NCBI RefSeq assembly: GCF_004331735.1
Contig: NZ_SJSO01000002.1
Location: 62,001 to 126,000, forward strand
Source of the DNA: Pedobacter psychrodurus
GTDB lineage: Bacteria > Bacteroidota > Bacteroidia > Sphingobacteriales > Sphingobacteriaceae
Direction: 5' to 3'
Length of the DNA stretch: 64,000 nt
In this document: positions 63,881 to 64,000 of the stretch, piece after piece
How positions within the stretch are numbered: position 1 is the stretch's first letter
How the letters are laid out: each line of letters begins with the position of its first letter
Notes under the pieces: generated by a model
What the model saw: the letters and a program-made list of their open reading frames with translations, nothing else
What the model was told of the DNA's origin: nothing
Databases searched by the model: none
Made by a program: the position numbers and the translations under genes

Positions 63881-64000
63881 ATGGAATTAAGTAAAATAAA
63901 TAGGGTTTTCTTTGTAGGTATCGGTGGTATCGGCATGAGTGCGCTTGCCCGTTATTTTGCTAAACGCGGACAGGTAGTTTGTGGTTACGATAAAACCAGG
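63881..64000 (+). CDS. murC: UDP-MurNAc:L-alanine ligase, 5' part only
   Basis: Forty codons from ATG 63881 to the window end: MELSKINRVFFVGIGGIGMS followed by ALARYFAKRGQVVCGYDKTR. The GIGGIGMSALA strand-loop is the UDP-binding start of MurC. It follows murG as in other dcw clusters. The catalytic P-loop lies beyond the window. Confidence 0.93.
   Translation, partial: MELSKINRVFFVGIGGIGMSALARYFAKRGQVVCGYDKTR

Overview
The window comes from a low-GC Bacteroidota, most likely Sphingobacteriaceae close to Pedobacter (inference). Support: promoters of the TTG-N16..18-TAnnTTTG type, A-rich leaders instead of strong Shine-Dalgarno sites, a SusC/SusD pair, an UpxY-type antiterminator, a meso-DAP type MurE, and a dcw cluster without murF between murE and mraY. 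I saw no rRNA, tRNA, CRISPR array or transposase gene.

1-21.5 kb, minus strand: one long exopolysaccharide/capsule operon, transcribed from wza at about 21.5 kb and running off the left edge. Order: Wza-like lipoprotein, Wzc-like copolymerase/tyrosine kinase, UpxY/NusG-like antiterminator, asparagine synthase, GT4, ABC permease (Wzm-like), a four-helix-bundle gene, ABC ATPase (Wzt-like), several glycosyltransferases, two methyltransferases, a cupin, a DegT-type sugar aminotransferase, an MBOAT/SGNH acylation pair, and more glycosyltransferases. Junctions are mostly 1-30 bp overlaps. The exceptions, around the antiterminator and the four-helix-bundle gene, hold simple C/T-rich or telomere-like repeats.

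21.5-27.3 kb, plus strand: five small paralogous secreted proteins with four conserved cysteines and a C-terminal C..DD - transmembrane - basic tail resembling an exosortase-type sorting signal. They are followed by a GT2 and a WecA-like initiating transferase. FNR/CRP-type dyads lie upstream of the first small gene and of the WecA-like gene at the same distance from the -7 element. This is the best candidate for an undescribed system in the window.

27.3-37.4 kb: GAPDH, a DoxX-like gene, a sulfatase and two tandem PqiA-like membrane proteins, bracketed by two arrays of an approximately 330-bp repeat in opposite orientation. Then a GNAT gene, pgk and a strong bidirectional terminator.

37.4-43.7 kb: SusD and SusC (minus) diverge from a secreted DUF1080 (3-keto-disaccharide hydrolase-like) protein. 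A perfect LacI-type palindrome lies in the spacer.

43.7-50.9 kb: an AT-rich accessory island with an M23 peptidase, an N-terminally short O-antigen-ligase/TPR protein, a lipoprotein whose likely C-terminal metallopeptidase domain lies in the -1 frame, and then small lipoproteins and secreted proteins with paralogs and decayed copies. This looks like a toxin/immunity array. The island is bounded on both sides by near-identical copies of the 3' end of the DUF1080 gene, each followed by a hairpin.

50.9-64 kb: a PepSY-TM protein (minus), then the dcw cell-division/peptidoglycan cluster (plus): mraZ, rsmH, ftsL, ftsI (PASTA), murE, mraY, murD, ftsW, murG and the start of murC. A triple 10-bp MraZ box precedes mraZ.
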